From Streptomyces typhae (lineage in GTDB: Bacteria; Actinomycetota; Actinomycetes; Streptomycetales; Streptomycetaceae): a DNA stretch of 64,000 nt. The notes under the pieces are model-generated. The model saw only the letters and a program-made list of their open reading frames with translations, made no database searches and was not told where the DNA came from. Where the stretch lies: the NCBI RefSeq assembly GCF_009755605.1, contig NZ_WPNZ01000015.1:146291-210290 (forward strand), in the 5' to 3' direction. Position numbers and translations under genes: made by a program. Positions within the stretch are counted from its first letter, which is position 1. The number at the start of each line of letters is the position of its first letter. This document shows positions 49,774 to 58,206 of the stretch, in pieces.

Positions 49774-50190
49774 GGGAGCGGTCCTTTCACGGCGTGCGTA
49801 CAACAAGATGTGTGACGACTACGAACCTATGCGCAAGAACGCCCGAACGGCGGCTGTGGGCGCCCAGCGGCAGCCGTCGTGGCACGCGGGTCACGCCTGT
49901 TCACGCCCGTTCACGCCTATTCACGCCTATTCACGCCTGTTCACGCCTGTTCACGTCGGTTCTTCGCGTCACGTCGGACGGGACAGGAGCTCGGTCGCCG
50001 ACGGCCGCCGCAGCCATCGGAATCCAATAGCAATCGAGTGACAGCCATGGAATATCCAATGGGTCGAAAGGGAATACCCGACTGCCGGAAATTCCCCGGA
50101 GCAGGCGGAAATAGGCCTGCCGGACGCGGGGTTGGAGGCACACATGCGGCAGCGGCACCAGGTCGCGGCGGCACCCCACCGGAGGACTCC
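49774..50190. other. 417-base divergent spacer with repeat array
   Basis: This spacer separates the divergent aldo/keto reductase and F420-type reductase genes. It contains seven 10-bp repeats (49891-49960), AT-rich stretches near 50020-50070 (CAATAGCAATCGAGTGACAG, GGAAATTCCCC) that may be promoters, and a GGAGGA ribosome site at 50181. No gene is seen. Confidence 0.5.
49891..49960. repeat. Seven 10-bp direct repeats in helical phase
   Basis: TCACGCCTGT-type units start exactly every 10 bases at 49891, 49901, 49911, 49921, 49931, 49941 and 49951, with small changes (CCGT, CTAT, TCGGT). All units fall on the same face of the DNA helix. They lie about 120 bases upstream of the aldo/keto reductase start and 230 bases from the divergent reductase. 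They are likely either protein-binding iterons or a slippage product. Confidence 0.93.
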
Positions 50191-50850
50191 ATGAAGATCG
50201 GCATCATCGGCGCGGGCAACATCGGCGGCAACCTCACCCGGCGCCTGACGACACTCGGACACGACGTGTCCGTGGCCAACTCCAGAGGTCCGCACACGCT
50301 CACCGCCCTCGCCGAGGAGACCGGTGCCACGCCCGTGACCGTCGAGGAGGCCGCGCACGGCGCCGAGATCGTCGTGGTGACCATCCCGCTGAAGAACATC
50401 CCCGATCTGCCGTCCGGCCTGTTCGACGGGGCCGCCGAGGGCTTCGCGGTGATCGACACCGGCAACTACTACCCCAAGGAGCGCGACGGCAGGATCGACG
50501 CCATCGAGGCCGGTCTGCCGGAGAGCCGCTGGACGGAGCAGCACATCGACCACGCCGTCATCAAGGCGTTCAACGGCACGTACGCGCAGGACATCCTCGA
50601 CAAGCCGCTGCCCAAGGGCGCCCCCGGGCGGATCGCGCTGCCCGTGGCCGGTGACGACGAGGCCGCCAAGAAGGTGGTCCGCGAGCTGATCGACGAGCTG
50701 GGCTTCGACACCGTCGACGCGGGAGGCATCGACGAGTCGTGGCGGCAGCAGCCCGACACCCCCGTGTACGGGCTGCGCGGCGGCGTCGCGGAGGTCACCC
50801 GGGCCCTCGCCGACGCGAGCCCGGAGCGCCCGGCGACGTTCCGTGCCTGA
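50191..50850 (+). CDS. NADP(H)-dependent reductase (F420:NADPH oxidoreductase-like)
   Basis: This 219-aa Rossmann protein starts MKIGIIGAGNIGGNLTRRL and has VANSRGPHTLTAL, the NADPH loop expected in the Fno/NADP oxidoreductase family, then VVVTIPLKNIPDLP and HAVIKAFNGTYAQDIL. It may transfer hydride between NADP and F420 or act on another small molecule. The ATG at 50191 has GGAGGA 5 bases upstream. Confidence 0.88.
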   Translation: MKIGIIGAGNIGGNLTRRLTTLGHDVSVANSRGPHTLTALAEETGATPVTVEEAAHGAEIVVVTIPLKNIPDLPSGLFDGAAEGFAVIDTGNYYPKERDGRIDAIEAGLPESRWTEQHIDHAVIKAFNGTYAQDILDKPLPKGAPGRIALPVAGDDEAAKKVVRELIDELGFDTVDAGGIDESWRQQPDTPVYGLRGGVAEVTRALADASPERPATFRA

Positions 50851-50921
50851 ACGCCGACTCCGGGGGGAGGGGCAGACGGCCCGAAGGCCGATGTCCGTCC
50901 ACGCGGCCCCGGCGGCGGCGG

Positions 50922-51365
50922 TCAGGAACCGAGGCCGCCCCGTCCCAGGTGGAGCCGGGTGCCGCAGTCGTCGCTCAGCCAGATGCGGGCGCCGTCGGTG
51001 TGCATGCCCTCCAGCCTCGGGTTGGAGAACTGATGCCGCACGGCTCCCCGCGGGTTGACCGCTACGCACACCTGCTCCAGGCACCAGCCCGGGTCACCGC
51101 CCTCGTCGCGCAGGCGGATGTAGGCGGGGTAGCGGTCGAGGTCGGCGGTGTCGAGCTGGGGCCTGCGCGGGTCGTTGTGGTCCGCGTTGGCGACGTTGCC
51201 GCCCTCGCCGAGGACGAACTGGTTGTCACCGTTGCGGGCGATCCTGTCGGTGTTCGCCAGCAGGAACTCGCGTCCGGCGAGGCCCAGGTAGATCCGCCCC
51301 TGCGTGGCTGCCCCGGCCACGTCGGCGGTGACGAGGGCGATGGTGATCTGGGTGATGTCGGTCAT
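50922..51365 (-). CDS. PLAT/LH2-like domain protein
   Basis: This 147-aa protein resembles a PLAT/LH2 beta-sandwich: TIALVTADVAGAATQGRIYLGLAG, NQFVLGEGGNVANA, and YIRLRDEGGDPGWCLEQVCVAVN, which matches the IRIRHDN...GW.LE.V pattern. Such domains bind lipids or proteins. There is no signal peptide, so it is probably intracellular. The ATG at 51365 has GGGAGA about 10 bases upstream. Context gives no further clue. Confidence 0.7.
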   Translation of the reverse strand: MTDITQITIALVTADVAGAATQGRIYLGLAGREFLLANTDRIARNGDNQFVLGEGGNVANADHNDPRRPQLDTADLDRYPAYIRLRDEGGDPGWCLEQVCVAVNPRGAVRHQFSNPRLEGMHTDGARIWLSDDCGTRLHLGRGGLGS

Positions 51366-51680
51366 GGTGCGCTTTCTCCCTGAGACGAATCGTCGGGACG
51401 GTCGGACGCCTTGCGGCGGGGATGCGGAGGACGCGTCGGGCTACGCGCGTAACTTCCGACAGGACCGTCATCCCCGACGCCGTACGGGATAACCGAGCGG
51501 AGATCACAAGCTCAGGGGCGCTCTGGGTAACTCGCGGAGCCTAAGCAGGTAATAGGACTGCGCGGGTGCGGCTCGTGCGCGCTCGGGTGGAACGCGCCGT
51601 GCAGGGCCCGTGCACGGGCCCTGCACCGGCCCTGCACGGACGCACTCAGGCGGAGCGCGCCCTGACGCGTCCTGTCGTGT
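51366..51680. other. 315-base spacer with perfect palindrome
   Basis: Between the PLAT-like gene and the ABC transporter. It contains a 28-bp perfect palindrome (51599-51626) and a truncated direct copy of half of it at 51627-51636. Otherwise there is no gene that I can support. Confidence 0.6.
51599..51626. promoter_or_regulatory. 28-bp perfect palindrome upstream of ABC transporter
   Basis: The half-site GTGCAGGGCCCGTG is followed directly by its reverse complement CACGGGCCCTGCAC with no spacer. It ends 54 bases before the GTG of the ABC exporter. No spacer argues for an operator or dyad rather than a terminator; a cruciform is also possible. An incomplete copy CGGCCCTGCAC follows immediately. 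Confidence 0.8.
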
Positions 51681-53603
51681 GTGACCCACTCAGAACCCGT
51701 GTTCGACGAGCATCCGCAGACGGAGAAGGACCCCGAGAAGGACCCGGAGAAGGACCTGGAGGGGTCTCCCGAGAGGGACCCCGAGGAGGACCTGGAGGAG
51801 GACCCCGAGAGGGACCCCGAGAAGGACCTCGCGGCGGCCGGGCCGCCGCTCTCCGCCCGGGAGACCTGGGCCGTCCTGTACCGCCACTTCCGGCCGCACC
51901 GCGGCGTGGTGGCTCTCGGCGCCCTGTTCACCCTGATCGGCGCGGCCACCGGTCTCGCCCAGCCGGTCGCCGTCGAGGCGCTGGTGAACCGGCTCTCCGA
52001 CGACGAGTCGGTCACCTCGATCCTCGTCTTCCTGACCTGCCTGCTGGTGATCGGCACGGCGGTCGAGTCCGTCGGCAGCTACATCCTCGAACGCACCGCG
52101 CAGTCCGTCGTGCTCGACTCGCGGCGCTCCCTCATCGGGCGCCTGCTGCGGCTGAAGGTCACCGAGATCGAGCGCGTACAGCCGGGCGACCTGATGTCCC
52201 GCGTCACCTCCGACACGACCCTGCTCCAGGCCGTCACCACACAGGCCGTGGTGTCCGCGTTCTCCGGCGGCCTCACCGTCGTCGCCACCATCGTGATGAT
52301 GGCCTTCATGGACCCGGTACTGCTCGGCGTCACCCTGGGGGTGATCGTGCTCATCGGTGCCGCCACCGCACTCGTCATGCCGAAGATCTCCAAGGCCACC
52401 CGGCAGGCGCAGGAGGCCGTCGGCTCGATCTCGACGGCCCTTGAGCGGGCCTTCGGCGCGTTCCGCACCCTGAAGGCGTCCGGTGCCGAGGAGCGCGAGG
52501 TGGTGAAGGTCGAGGAAGCGGCCAGGGAGGCGTGGCGGCACGGCGTGCGGTCCGCCAAGTGGCAGGCCGTGGCGTGGAGTTCGATGGGCTTCGCCATCCA
52601 GGTGTCGTTCCTCGCGGTGCTCGGCGTGGGCGGGGCGCGGGTCGCCTCCGAGGCGATCTCGGTCGCGACGCTCGTGGCGTTCCTGATGCTGCTCTTCTAT
52701 CTGATCGACCCGGTGACCCGTCTCGTCGACGCCGTCACGCAGTACCAGGTCGGCTCGGCCGCGGTGGCGCGCATCGTGCAGGCGGAGCGCATGGAGACGG
52801 AGGAACTCGCCCCGTCGGCGGAACGGGTCCCGTCGTCCCGGCGGCCCGCGCCCGGCGGCACCCGACCCGCCTCCGTCACCTTCGAGGACGTCACCTTCCG
52901 CTACCGTGCCGACCTCCCGTACGTCCACCACGGCGTGAGCTTCACCGTCCCCGGCCCCGGCATGACCGCCTTCGTCGGCCCCTCGGGCGCGGGCAAGACC
53001 ACGGTCTTCGGGCTCGTGGAACGCTTCTACGAAGCCACGGGCGGGCGCGTCCTCGTGGACGGCGAGGACGTCCTTGCCTGGCCGCTCGCCGACCTGCGCG
53101 CCGCCATCGGGTACGTCGAGCAGGACGCCCCCGTCCTCGCGGGCACCCTGCGCGAGAACCTGCTGTTCGCCGCGCCCGACGCCACCGGCGCCGATATCCG
53201 CGACGTCCTCGCGCGCGCCCGGCTCGACACGCTCGTGGACAAGCTGCCCGACGGCCTGGACACCGTGGTGGGCCACCGCGGCTCCAAGCTCTCCGGCGGT
53301 GAGCGCCAGCGCGTGGCGATCGCCCGCGCGCTGCTGCGCAGGCCCCGGCTGCTGCTGCTCGACGAGGCGACGTCCCAGCTGGACGCCGTCAACGAGCTCG
53401 CGCTGCGCGACGTCGTCGCCGAGGTGGCCCAGCAGGTGACGGTCCTCGTCGTCGCGCACCGCCTGTCGACGGTCACGCTCGCCGACCGGATCGTCGTCAT
53501 GGACGCGGGCCGGGTCCGCGCGGTGGGTACGCACGATGAGCTGGTGGTGGCGGATCCGCTGTACGGGGAGCTGGCCGCGACGCAGTTCCTGGCGTCGTCG
53601 TGA
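51681..53603 (+). CDS. ABC transporter, fused permease/ATPase, with Lys/Asp/Glu-repeat N-terminus
   Basis: This 640-aa half-transporter exports lipids, peptides or drugs. The first about 48 residues are an acidic-basic repeat (EKDPEKDPEKDLEGS, ERDPEEDLEEDPERD). Six helices follow, then the ATPase domain with Walker A GPSGAGKTT, the signature LSGGERQ, Walker B LLLLDEATSQLD and His in VVAHRLST. It should be a homodimer or pair with another half-transporter. No second half is adjacent. The GTG at 51681 has no clear ribosome site, so the real start could be later. It may be regulated through the palindrome upstream. Confidence 0.92.
   Translation: MTHSEPVFDEHPQTEKDPEKDPEKDLEGSPERDPEEDLEEDPERDPEKDLAAAGPPLSARETWAVLYRHFRPHRGVVALGALFTLIGAATGLAQPVAVEALVNRLSDDESVTSILVFLTCLLVIGTAVESVGSYILERTAQSVVLDSRRSLIGRLLRLKVTEIERVQPGDLMSRVTSDTTLLQAVTTQAVVSAFSGGLTVVATIVMMAFMDPVLLGVTLGVIVLIGAATALVMPKISKATRQAQEAVGSISTALERAFGAFRTLKASGAEEREVVKVEEAAREAWRHGVRSAKWQAVAWSSMGFAIQVSFLAVLGVGGARVASEAISVATLVAFLMLLFYLIDPVTRLVDAVTQYQVGSAAVARIVQAERMETEELAPSAERVPSSRRPAPGGTRPASVTFEDVTFRYRADLPYVHHGVSFTVPGPGMTAFVGPSGAGKTTVFGLVERFYEATGGRVLVDGEDVLAWPLADLRAAIGYVEQDAPVLAGTLRENLLFAAPDATGADIRDVLARARLDTLVDKLPDGLDTVVGHRGSKLSGGERQRVAIARALLRRPRLLLLDEATSQLDAVNELALRDVVAEVAQQVTVLVVAHRLSTVTLADRIVVMDAGRVRAVGTHDELVVADPLYGELAATQFLASS
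51720..51832. repeat. Coding GAC/GAG/AAG repeat at ABC transporter N-terminus
   Basis: Near-repeats of GAGAAGGACCC and GAGGAGGACCTG-type units encode the KDPE-rich leader of the ABC exporter. It is imperfect, with 6- to 18-bp periods. Confidence 0.8.
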
Positions 53604-53730
53604 GCCGTGCGCGGCGCCCGGACGAGGCCCGCCGCGCCGGTTGGGTGCGGCGCACCGGTTGGGTGCGGCGCGCCGGGTGGCGGGAAGAACTCCATCGAGG
53701 CGGCAGCGGGGCGTCCCCTAGGGTGACGCC

Positions 53731-54558
53731 ATGACCTTCATGCCCCTGGATCGGTACGCCGCCCAAATCATCGCCCAGACAGGCAAGTTGACGGATCAGA
53801 TCAGGGGCGCCGACCTCGCCGTGCCGGTGCCGACCTGCCCCGGCTGGAGCCTCGGTGACCTGTTGCGGCACGTGGGCGGGGCGCACCGCTGGGCCGAGGA
53901 GGTCGTGCGCACCAGGGCGACGGGACCGGTGTCGGACGACCAGGTGAACGACGTGTCGGGCGACGACCGCGCGGACACCGCCGCCCTCGCGGACTGGCTC
54001 GGCGAGGGCGCGGCCCTGCTCGCGGGCTCCCTCCTGGAGGCGGGCCCCGGCGCCCGGGTCTGGACGGTGGCACCCGACGGCACCCCCGTCTTCTGGGCGC
54101 GCCGCATGATGCACGAGTCCGCCCTGCACCGCGCCGACGCGGCCGTGGCCGTCGGCGGCACGTACACCCTGGAGCGGGAGGTGGCCGTCGACGGCCTGCA
54201 CGAGTGGCGGGGCTTCACCGCACTGCCGCAGGCCTACCCGTCGCCGGAGGCGGTGCGGGCGCTCCTGGGCCCCGGCCGCACGATCCGCGTGGAGGTGAGC
54301 GACGGGGGCCCCGACGCGGGCGCCTCGTGGCTGGTCGACCTCACCGGCGACGCCCCCGTCGCCCGGGACGCCGACGGCCCGGACCGGGCGGCGGAGCCCG
54401 CCGCCGTGACCGTACGCGGCTCGGCCGCCGCGCTGCTGCTGCTCATGTACGAGCGACAGGACGTCCTCGACGGTCACGGGGCCGTGGAGTACACCGGGGA
54501 CCGCGAGCTGTTCGCCCAGTGGCGGCAGGCGGTGACGCACTGGCTCCGCAAGTCCTGA
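53731..54558 (+). CDS. DinB-superfamily maleylpyruvate isomerase-like protein
   Basis: This 275-aa protein has the mycothiol-dependent maleylpyruvate isomerase (MDMPI) N-terminal domain: CPGWSLGDLLRHVGGAHRWAEEVV and HESALHRADAAVAVG with metal-binding His residues, then a C-terminal MDMPI_C-like domain (VTVRGSAAALLLLMYERQDV). Members often are mycothiol-dependent transferases. The ATG at 53731 has AGGGTG upstream. Substrate unknown. Confidence 0.88.
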   Translation: MTFMPLDRYAAQIIAQTGKLTDQIRGADLAVPVPTCPGWSLGDLLRHVGGAHRWAEEVVRTRATGPVSDDQVNDVSGDDRADTAALADWLGEGAALLAGSLLEAGPGARVWTVAPDGTPVFWARRMMHESALHRADAAVAVGGTYTLEREVAVDGLHEWRGFTALPQAYPSPEAVRALLGPGRTIRVEVSDGGPDAGASWLVDLTGDAPVARDADGPDRAAEPAAVTVRGSAAALLLLMYERQDVLDGHGAVEYTGDRELFAQWRQAVTHWLRKS

Positions 54559-54584
54559 GGCGCCGGACGACGCTCGCCGGGCGC

Positions 54585-54810
54585 GGCGGCTTCGGCTTCT
54601 CCCGGGCCTGGGGGCCTTGGTCTTCGCTGGGCCTGGCGGCTTCGGTTTTCGCCGGCGCGGCGGCTTTGGCTCTCGCCGGGGCTCGCGGGTTCACCTCTCG
54701 CCGGACCCGGCGGGTTTGGCTTCCCCCGGGCCCGGGGGCCCTGGTCTTCGCCGGCCCCGAGGGCTCTGGTCTTCGCCGGGCCTGGCCGCTTCAACCCTCG
54801 CCGGGCCCCG
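54585..54810. repeat. Degenerate about 27-bp repeats between convergent genes
   Basis: Imperfect units with GGGGCCTTGGTCTTCGCCGG-type cores recur about eight times between the DinB-like gene and the HTH gene. Units share CTTCGCCGGGCCTGG and GGTTTCGCC-type segments. Gly/Pro-rich frames on both strands are likely non-coding. Confidence 0.65.
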
Positions 54811-54822
54811 CGCCCTGAGCCC

Positions 54823-56391
54823 TCAGCCCCCGCCGAGCCCGGCCCCCTCGGCCCCGCTCCTCCCCGCCGCCCGGTACGTCCTGCCGCCGCGGCGCGGCAG
54901 CGCGGCCGGGACGTCGTCGGGGGTGGCGATCGTCTCGACGGCCAGGTGCAGTTCCGCCCTGGTCGTCGCCGACGACAGCTCCAGGTCGAGGGCCTTGCCG
55001 CACTCGGTGAGCCAGGCGGTGAGGGTGCTGCGGTGCAGGCCGAGTTCGGCGGCGGCGGGGGCGGTCCTGCCGCGCCGGCGCAGCCAGCAGCGCAGCGCGA
55101 TCCGCAGCCGGGTGTCCAGCGGCGCGAGGAGCGTGGCCGCCCAGCGCCGCGCGTCCTCGGCGTGGATCAGCTCGGCGGGCAGCGGGAGTTCGGGGCGGAG
55201 CCGGGCCGTCGCCGCCGCGGGCCGGGGAGCGGCGGGCGCGCGCAGGGCGAGCAGGAGCTGCGCCTGGACCGTGGGATGGTCGAGGTCGGCCGCCAGGAGG
55301 GCGGCGGTACCGCGCAGCCGGGCCCGGACCGTGCCCTCGGACACGTCGAGGGCGGGCGCCGCGGTCTGCACCGACCCCGACCGCAGCCAGGCCTCCAGGG
55401 TCCGGCGTCGGTCCCGGTCCAGGGGCCGCAGCACCGTCGCCGCCCAGGCGCGCAGCCGCTCCGCGGGCACGACACGGAGCAGCCCGTGGGCGCCGAGCCC
55501 GCCCGCGGCGGACAGACAGCCGACGGTGGCGCCGGTGCCCGCGGCCCCCGCCTCCGCCCACGCGGTGGCGAACATGTCGAGGGGCGCGGGATCGGCCGCA
55601 CCCCCGGAGAGCTGATGCCGGTCGGCGATGCGGGCGACGAGGGAGCGCACCGCGGTCTGGTCGCCATGGGCGGCGCCGTGCAGCGCGACGACCACCAGTT
55701 CCGTGCCGTCCAGGCAGACCAGCATGCGGGTGCCACCGAGCGTGGTGCCCGGCTGCGCCGCCCGCCAGAGGGTCTGGTGGGCGGCGTGCACGGCCCGCCC
55801 GGTGAGCCGGTGGACCGTGGCGTGCGTGGCGGCGGCGCCCAGGACGTCGGCGGCCAGCTCGGGCCTGCCCTCCTTGAGCAGCCGCAGGACGGCGGTGTGC
55901 AGCCGTTGCTCGGCGCCGCGCACGTCGTCCGCGCGCCGGGCCCGTACCCGCAGCAGATCCGCGGTGGCCTGGGCGATCAGGGCGGCCGGTGCGACGGGCG
56001 CCCGGCCGGGACCGATGACGAGGACGGTGCCGTCGCTGTCGGCCACCTGATGGACGGTGAGGTGCGCGGCGGCCCCGGGGTGCGCCGCGGCACGCTCGGC
56101 CTCGCCGCCGGCGCTGCGCGGAGTGCTGTGGACCGCGCCGGCCACCGGGTCCACGAGGGCCGCCCAGCCGTCGGCGAGAGTGGCCGCCTCGGCGACGAGG
56201 GAGGCACCGGAGTGGGCCGCGGACCGCGTCAGGCGCCGCACCCACGGGCACGTCACCTCCTGCGCGGCGGCGCCCGGCACGGGCGCGGGCCCCGTCGCCC
56301 GGACGGGAACCGGCGTCTCCCAGGGCGCGGCCGTCCCCCAGGGCTCCGCCGGGCGGCCCGTGCCGCCGCCCGCCGCGCCGCCGCCTGTCAC
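54823..56391 (-). CDS. Dual-HTH (PucR C-terminal type) regulator
   Basis: This 522-aa protein has no recognised N-terminal sensor but ends in two PucR-type HTH_30 segments: TLEAWLRSGSVQTAAPALDVSEGTVRARL (in pieces) and ALRCWLRRRGRTAPAAAELGLHRSTLTAWL, each followed by a LDL/LDH helix. The N-terminus is Gly/Thr-rich. The GTG at 56391 is chosen because GGGAGG lies 4 bases upstream; longer starts run into the methyltransferase gene. It resembles the 777-aa protein at 58207 in architecture. It likely binds DNA as part of the same regulatory island. Confidence 0.8.
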   Translation of the reverse strand: MTGGGAAGGGTGRPAEPWGTAAPWETPVPVRATGPAPVPGAAAQEVTCPWVRRLTRSAAHSGASLVAEAATLADGWAALVDPVAGAVHSTPRSAGGEAERAAAHPGAAAHLTVHQVADSDGTVLVIGPGRAPVAPAALIAQATADLLRVRARRADDVRGAEQRLHTAVLRLLKEGRPELAADVLGAAATHATVHRLTGRAVHAAHQTLWRAAQPGTTLGGTRMLVCLDGTELVVVALHGAAHGDQTAVRSLVARIADRHQLSGGAADPAPLDMFATAWAEAGAAGTGATVGCLSAAGGLGAHGLLRVVPAERLRAWAATVLRPLDRDRRRTLEAWLRSGSVQTAAPALDVSEGTVRARLRGTAALLAADLDHPTVQAQLLLALRAPAAPRPAAATARLRPELPLPAELIHAEDARRWAATLLAPLDTRLRIALRCWLRRRGRTAPAAAELGLHRSTLTAWLTECGKALDLELSSATTRAELHLAVETIATPDDVPAALPRRGGRTYRAAGRSGAEGAGLGGG

Positions 56392-56425
56392 ACCGCCTCC
56401 CGTCACGTCACTGCCCGCCGCGCCG

Positions 56426-57220
56426 TCACGAGATCCGCGCGACGCCGCCCCATCCCGCCCGCTCCGTGACCCGGCCGGTGGTCGCGTCGGGCCGCCAGTC
56501 GGGCCAGCACACATATCCGGGGTCGACGAGTTCCAGGCCGTCGAAGAACGCGACGGTCTGCTCGGGCTCACGGAAGATGTAGGGAATGGCGCCGGAGCTG
56601 TTGTACTCCTCCTGGACCTCGCGGTGCTTGTCGTCGGCCGCGGTGGAGTGGCTCAGGGACAGATAGCTGCCGGCGGGCAGCCGGTCCACGATCCGGCGGA
56701 CCAGGGACAGGGCCTCGTCCCAGTCCACGATGTGGCCGAGGACGTCATTGATCACCAGCGCGACGGGCCGGCTCATGTCCAGGGTCTTGGCGGCGCCCGC
56801 CAGGACGGCCTCCGTGTCCCGCATGTCCGCGAGCACGTAGTCCATCGCGCCCTCGGGCGTGCTCTTGCGCATCGCGTGCACGTGCAGCAGGACGAGCGGG
56901 TCGTGGTCGACGTACACCACCCTGCACTCGGGGGCGATGCGCTGGGCCACCTCGTGGGTGTTGTTGGCCGTGGGGAGCCCGGCGCCCACGTCGAGGAACT
57001 GACGTATCCCGGCCTCCCGCGCCAGCCAGGTGACGCTGCGCACCAGGAAGCCCCGTGACTCCTGGGCCATCGGCTCGATCAGCGGATACTTGTCGCGGTA
57101 GGCGTCACCCGCTGCCTGGTCCGCGGGGAACCAGTCCTTGCCGCCCAGCCAGTAGTTCCACACCCGTGCGCTGTGGGCGACGGAGGTGTCTATCTGCTGG
57201 GGGTCCGTCGGCTCGGTCAT
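56426..57220 (-). CDS. SAM-dependent methyltransferase, SAV2177 family
   Basis: This 264-aa protein belongs to the actinomycete SAV2177/DUF574 methyltransferase family. It has VWNYWLGGKDWFPADQAAGD, the SAM motif FLDVGAGLPTANNTHEVAQ and VVYVDHDPLVLLH. These genes are often beside XRE-DUF5753/DUF397 regulators, as here; its target is unknown. The start overlaps the stop of the XRE gene by 4 bases (ATGA). Confidence 0.9.
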   Translation of the reverse strand: MTEPTDPQQIDTSVAHSARVWNYWLGGKDWFPADQAAGDAYRDKYPLIEPMAQESRGFLVRSVTWLAREAGIRQFLDVGAGLPTANNTHEVAQRIAPECRVVYVDHDPLVLLHVHAMRKSTPEGAMDYVLADMRDTEAVLAGAAKTLDMSRPVALVINDVLGHIVDWDEALSLVRRIVDRLPAGSYLSLSHSTAADDKHREVQEEYNSSGAIPYIFREPEQTVAFFDGLELVDPGYVCWPDWRPDATTGRVTERAGWGGVARIS

Positions 57221-58062
57221 GCCAAGACCTCTCTCGACTTGTCGGGATGGGAAGCGGTGGCGCAGGAGTAGTCAAGGAGGAGTCGGTAGTCGGTCACGGT
57301 CGCGCACGCGTCCCACACGTCGGCGGCCCCCGCGGGGCCGCACTCGCGGACCACGCGGTCGGGTATCTCCGGTGCCTCGACCCGGTACACGGTGAGCGCG
57401 GGGGTGCCGGTCAGGGCGTGCGGCGGTCCGTCGAGAGGATGGATCTGCAGGGTCACGTCGGGGCCGTCGACGGCCGCGCGCAACGCCGCCACCTGCTCCG
57501 CCATGACCTCCGCAGCTCCCACGCGGGTGTGCAGGGCCACGGCCGACATCACCGCCCAGATCCTGGTCTGCTGCGTGCGCAACCGCTCTTGACGAGCCAT
57601 CAGGAAATCCGTACGGGCGTCCTTGACGGCGGCGGGCAGGTCCGGCCGCAGGACGTCGTCGACGGCGCGCGCGTAGGCCCGGGTGCGCAACAGGGCCGGG
57701 ACCAGGGCCGGTTCCCAGGAGCGGATCATGCTGGCGGCCGATTCCACACTCATCAGGTCGAGCTGCCAGGGGTCCATGACGGAGCGCCAGGGGTGCCACC
57801 AGCCGGGCAGGTTGGCGGTCGCCAGCTTGCCGAGGAACTCCTCCGTCTCGGCGGCCGGCGACCCGTACGCCCGCAGCAGCACCCGGACCTGGCCCTCGTC
57901 CAGGGAGGTCTGGGCCTGCTCGATCCGGCGCACGGTGACGGGGTGGGCGCCGAGGCCGTCCGCGGCCTGTTTGCGGGACAGCCCCGCCGCCTCGCGCAGG
58001 ATTCTGAGCCGGGTGGCCAGAACGAGATGCGCGAGCGTCGGGCCTGACCGTTCGCGGGCCAC
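57217..58062 (-). CDS. XRE-family regulator with DUF5753 domain
   Basis: This 281-aa regulator has an N-terminal HTH (LVLATRLRILREAAGLSRKQAADGLGAHPVTVRRIEQ in pieces) and the DUF5753 domain (SWEPALVPALLRTRAYARAV, RQERLRTQQTRIWAVMSAVAL), the Scr1-like group common in Streptomyces. The GTG at 58062 has AAGGAGG 4-5 bases upstream, so it is preferred to a GTG at 58080. Usual partner DUF397 proteins are not adjacent. It is divergent from the 777-aa PucR gene and co-translated with the methyltransferase. Confidence 0.92.
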   Translation of the reverse strand: MARERSGPTLAHLVLATRLRILREAAGLSRKQAADGLGAHPVTVRRIEQAQTSLDEGQVRVLLRAYGSPAAETEEFLGKLATANLPGWWHPWRSVMDPWQLDLMSVESAASMIRSWEPALVPALLRTRAYARAVDDVLRPDLPAAVKDARTDFLMARQERLRTQQTRIWAVMSAVALHTRVGAAEVMAEQVAALRAAVDGPDVTLQIHPLDGPPHALTGTPALTVYRVEAPEIPDRVVRECGPAGAADVWDACATVTDYRLLLDYSCATASHPDKSREVLA

Positions 58063-58206
58063 GCGCCCTCCTTCCGGCACTCACCTCAACTTGCGGATAG
58101 TGCATACCTTGTCGCTTGCATTCTCTGTACGCAACCCGTTGAGTATGTCCATGGCGGCGATCGACGGGAAACCGGACCAACGCCGCGGCCTTAAGGGGGA
58201 GATGAC

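Noticed and set aside
49891..49960. CRISPR-like array
   Set aside because: Units are 10 bp and contiguous with no spacers or cas genes, so this is a tandem direct repeat.
54474..54794. Minus-strand Gly/Pro/Arg-rich open frame in the repeat tract
   Set aside because: Low-complexity product without ribosome site or domain; treated as non-coding repeats.
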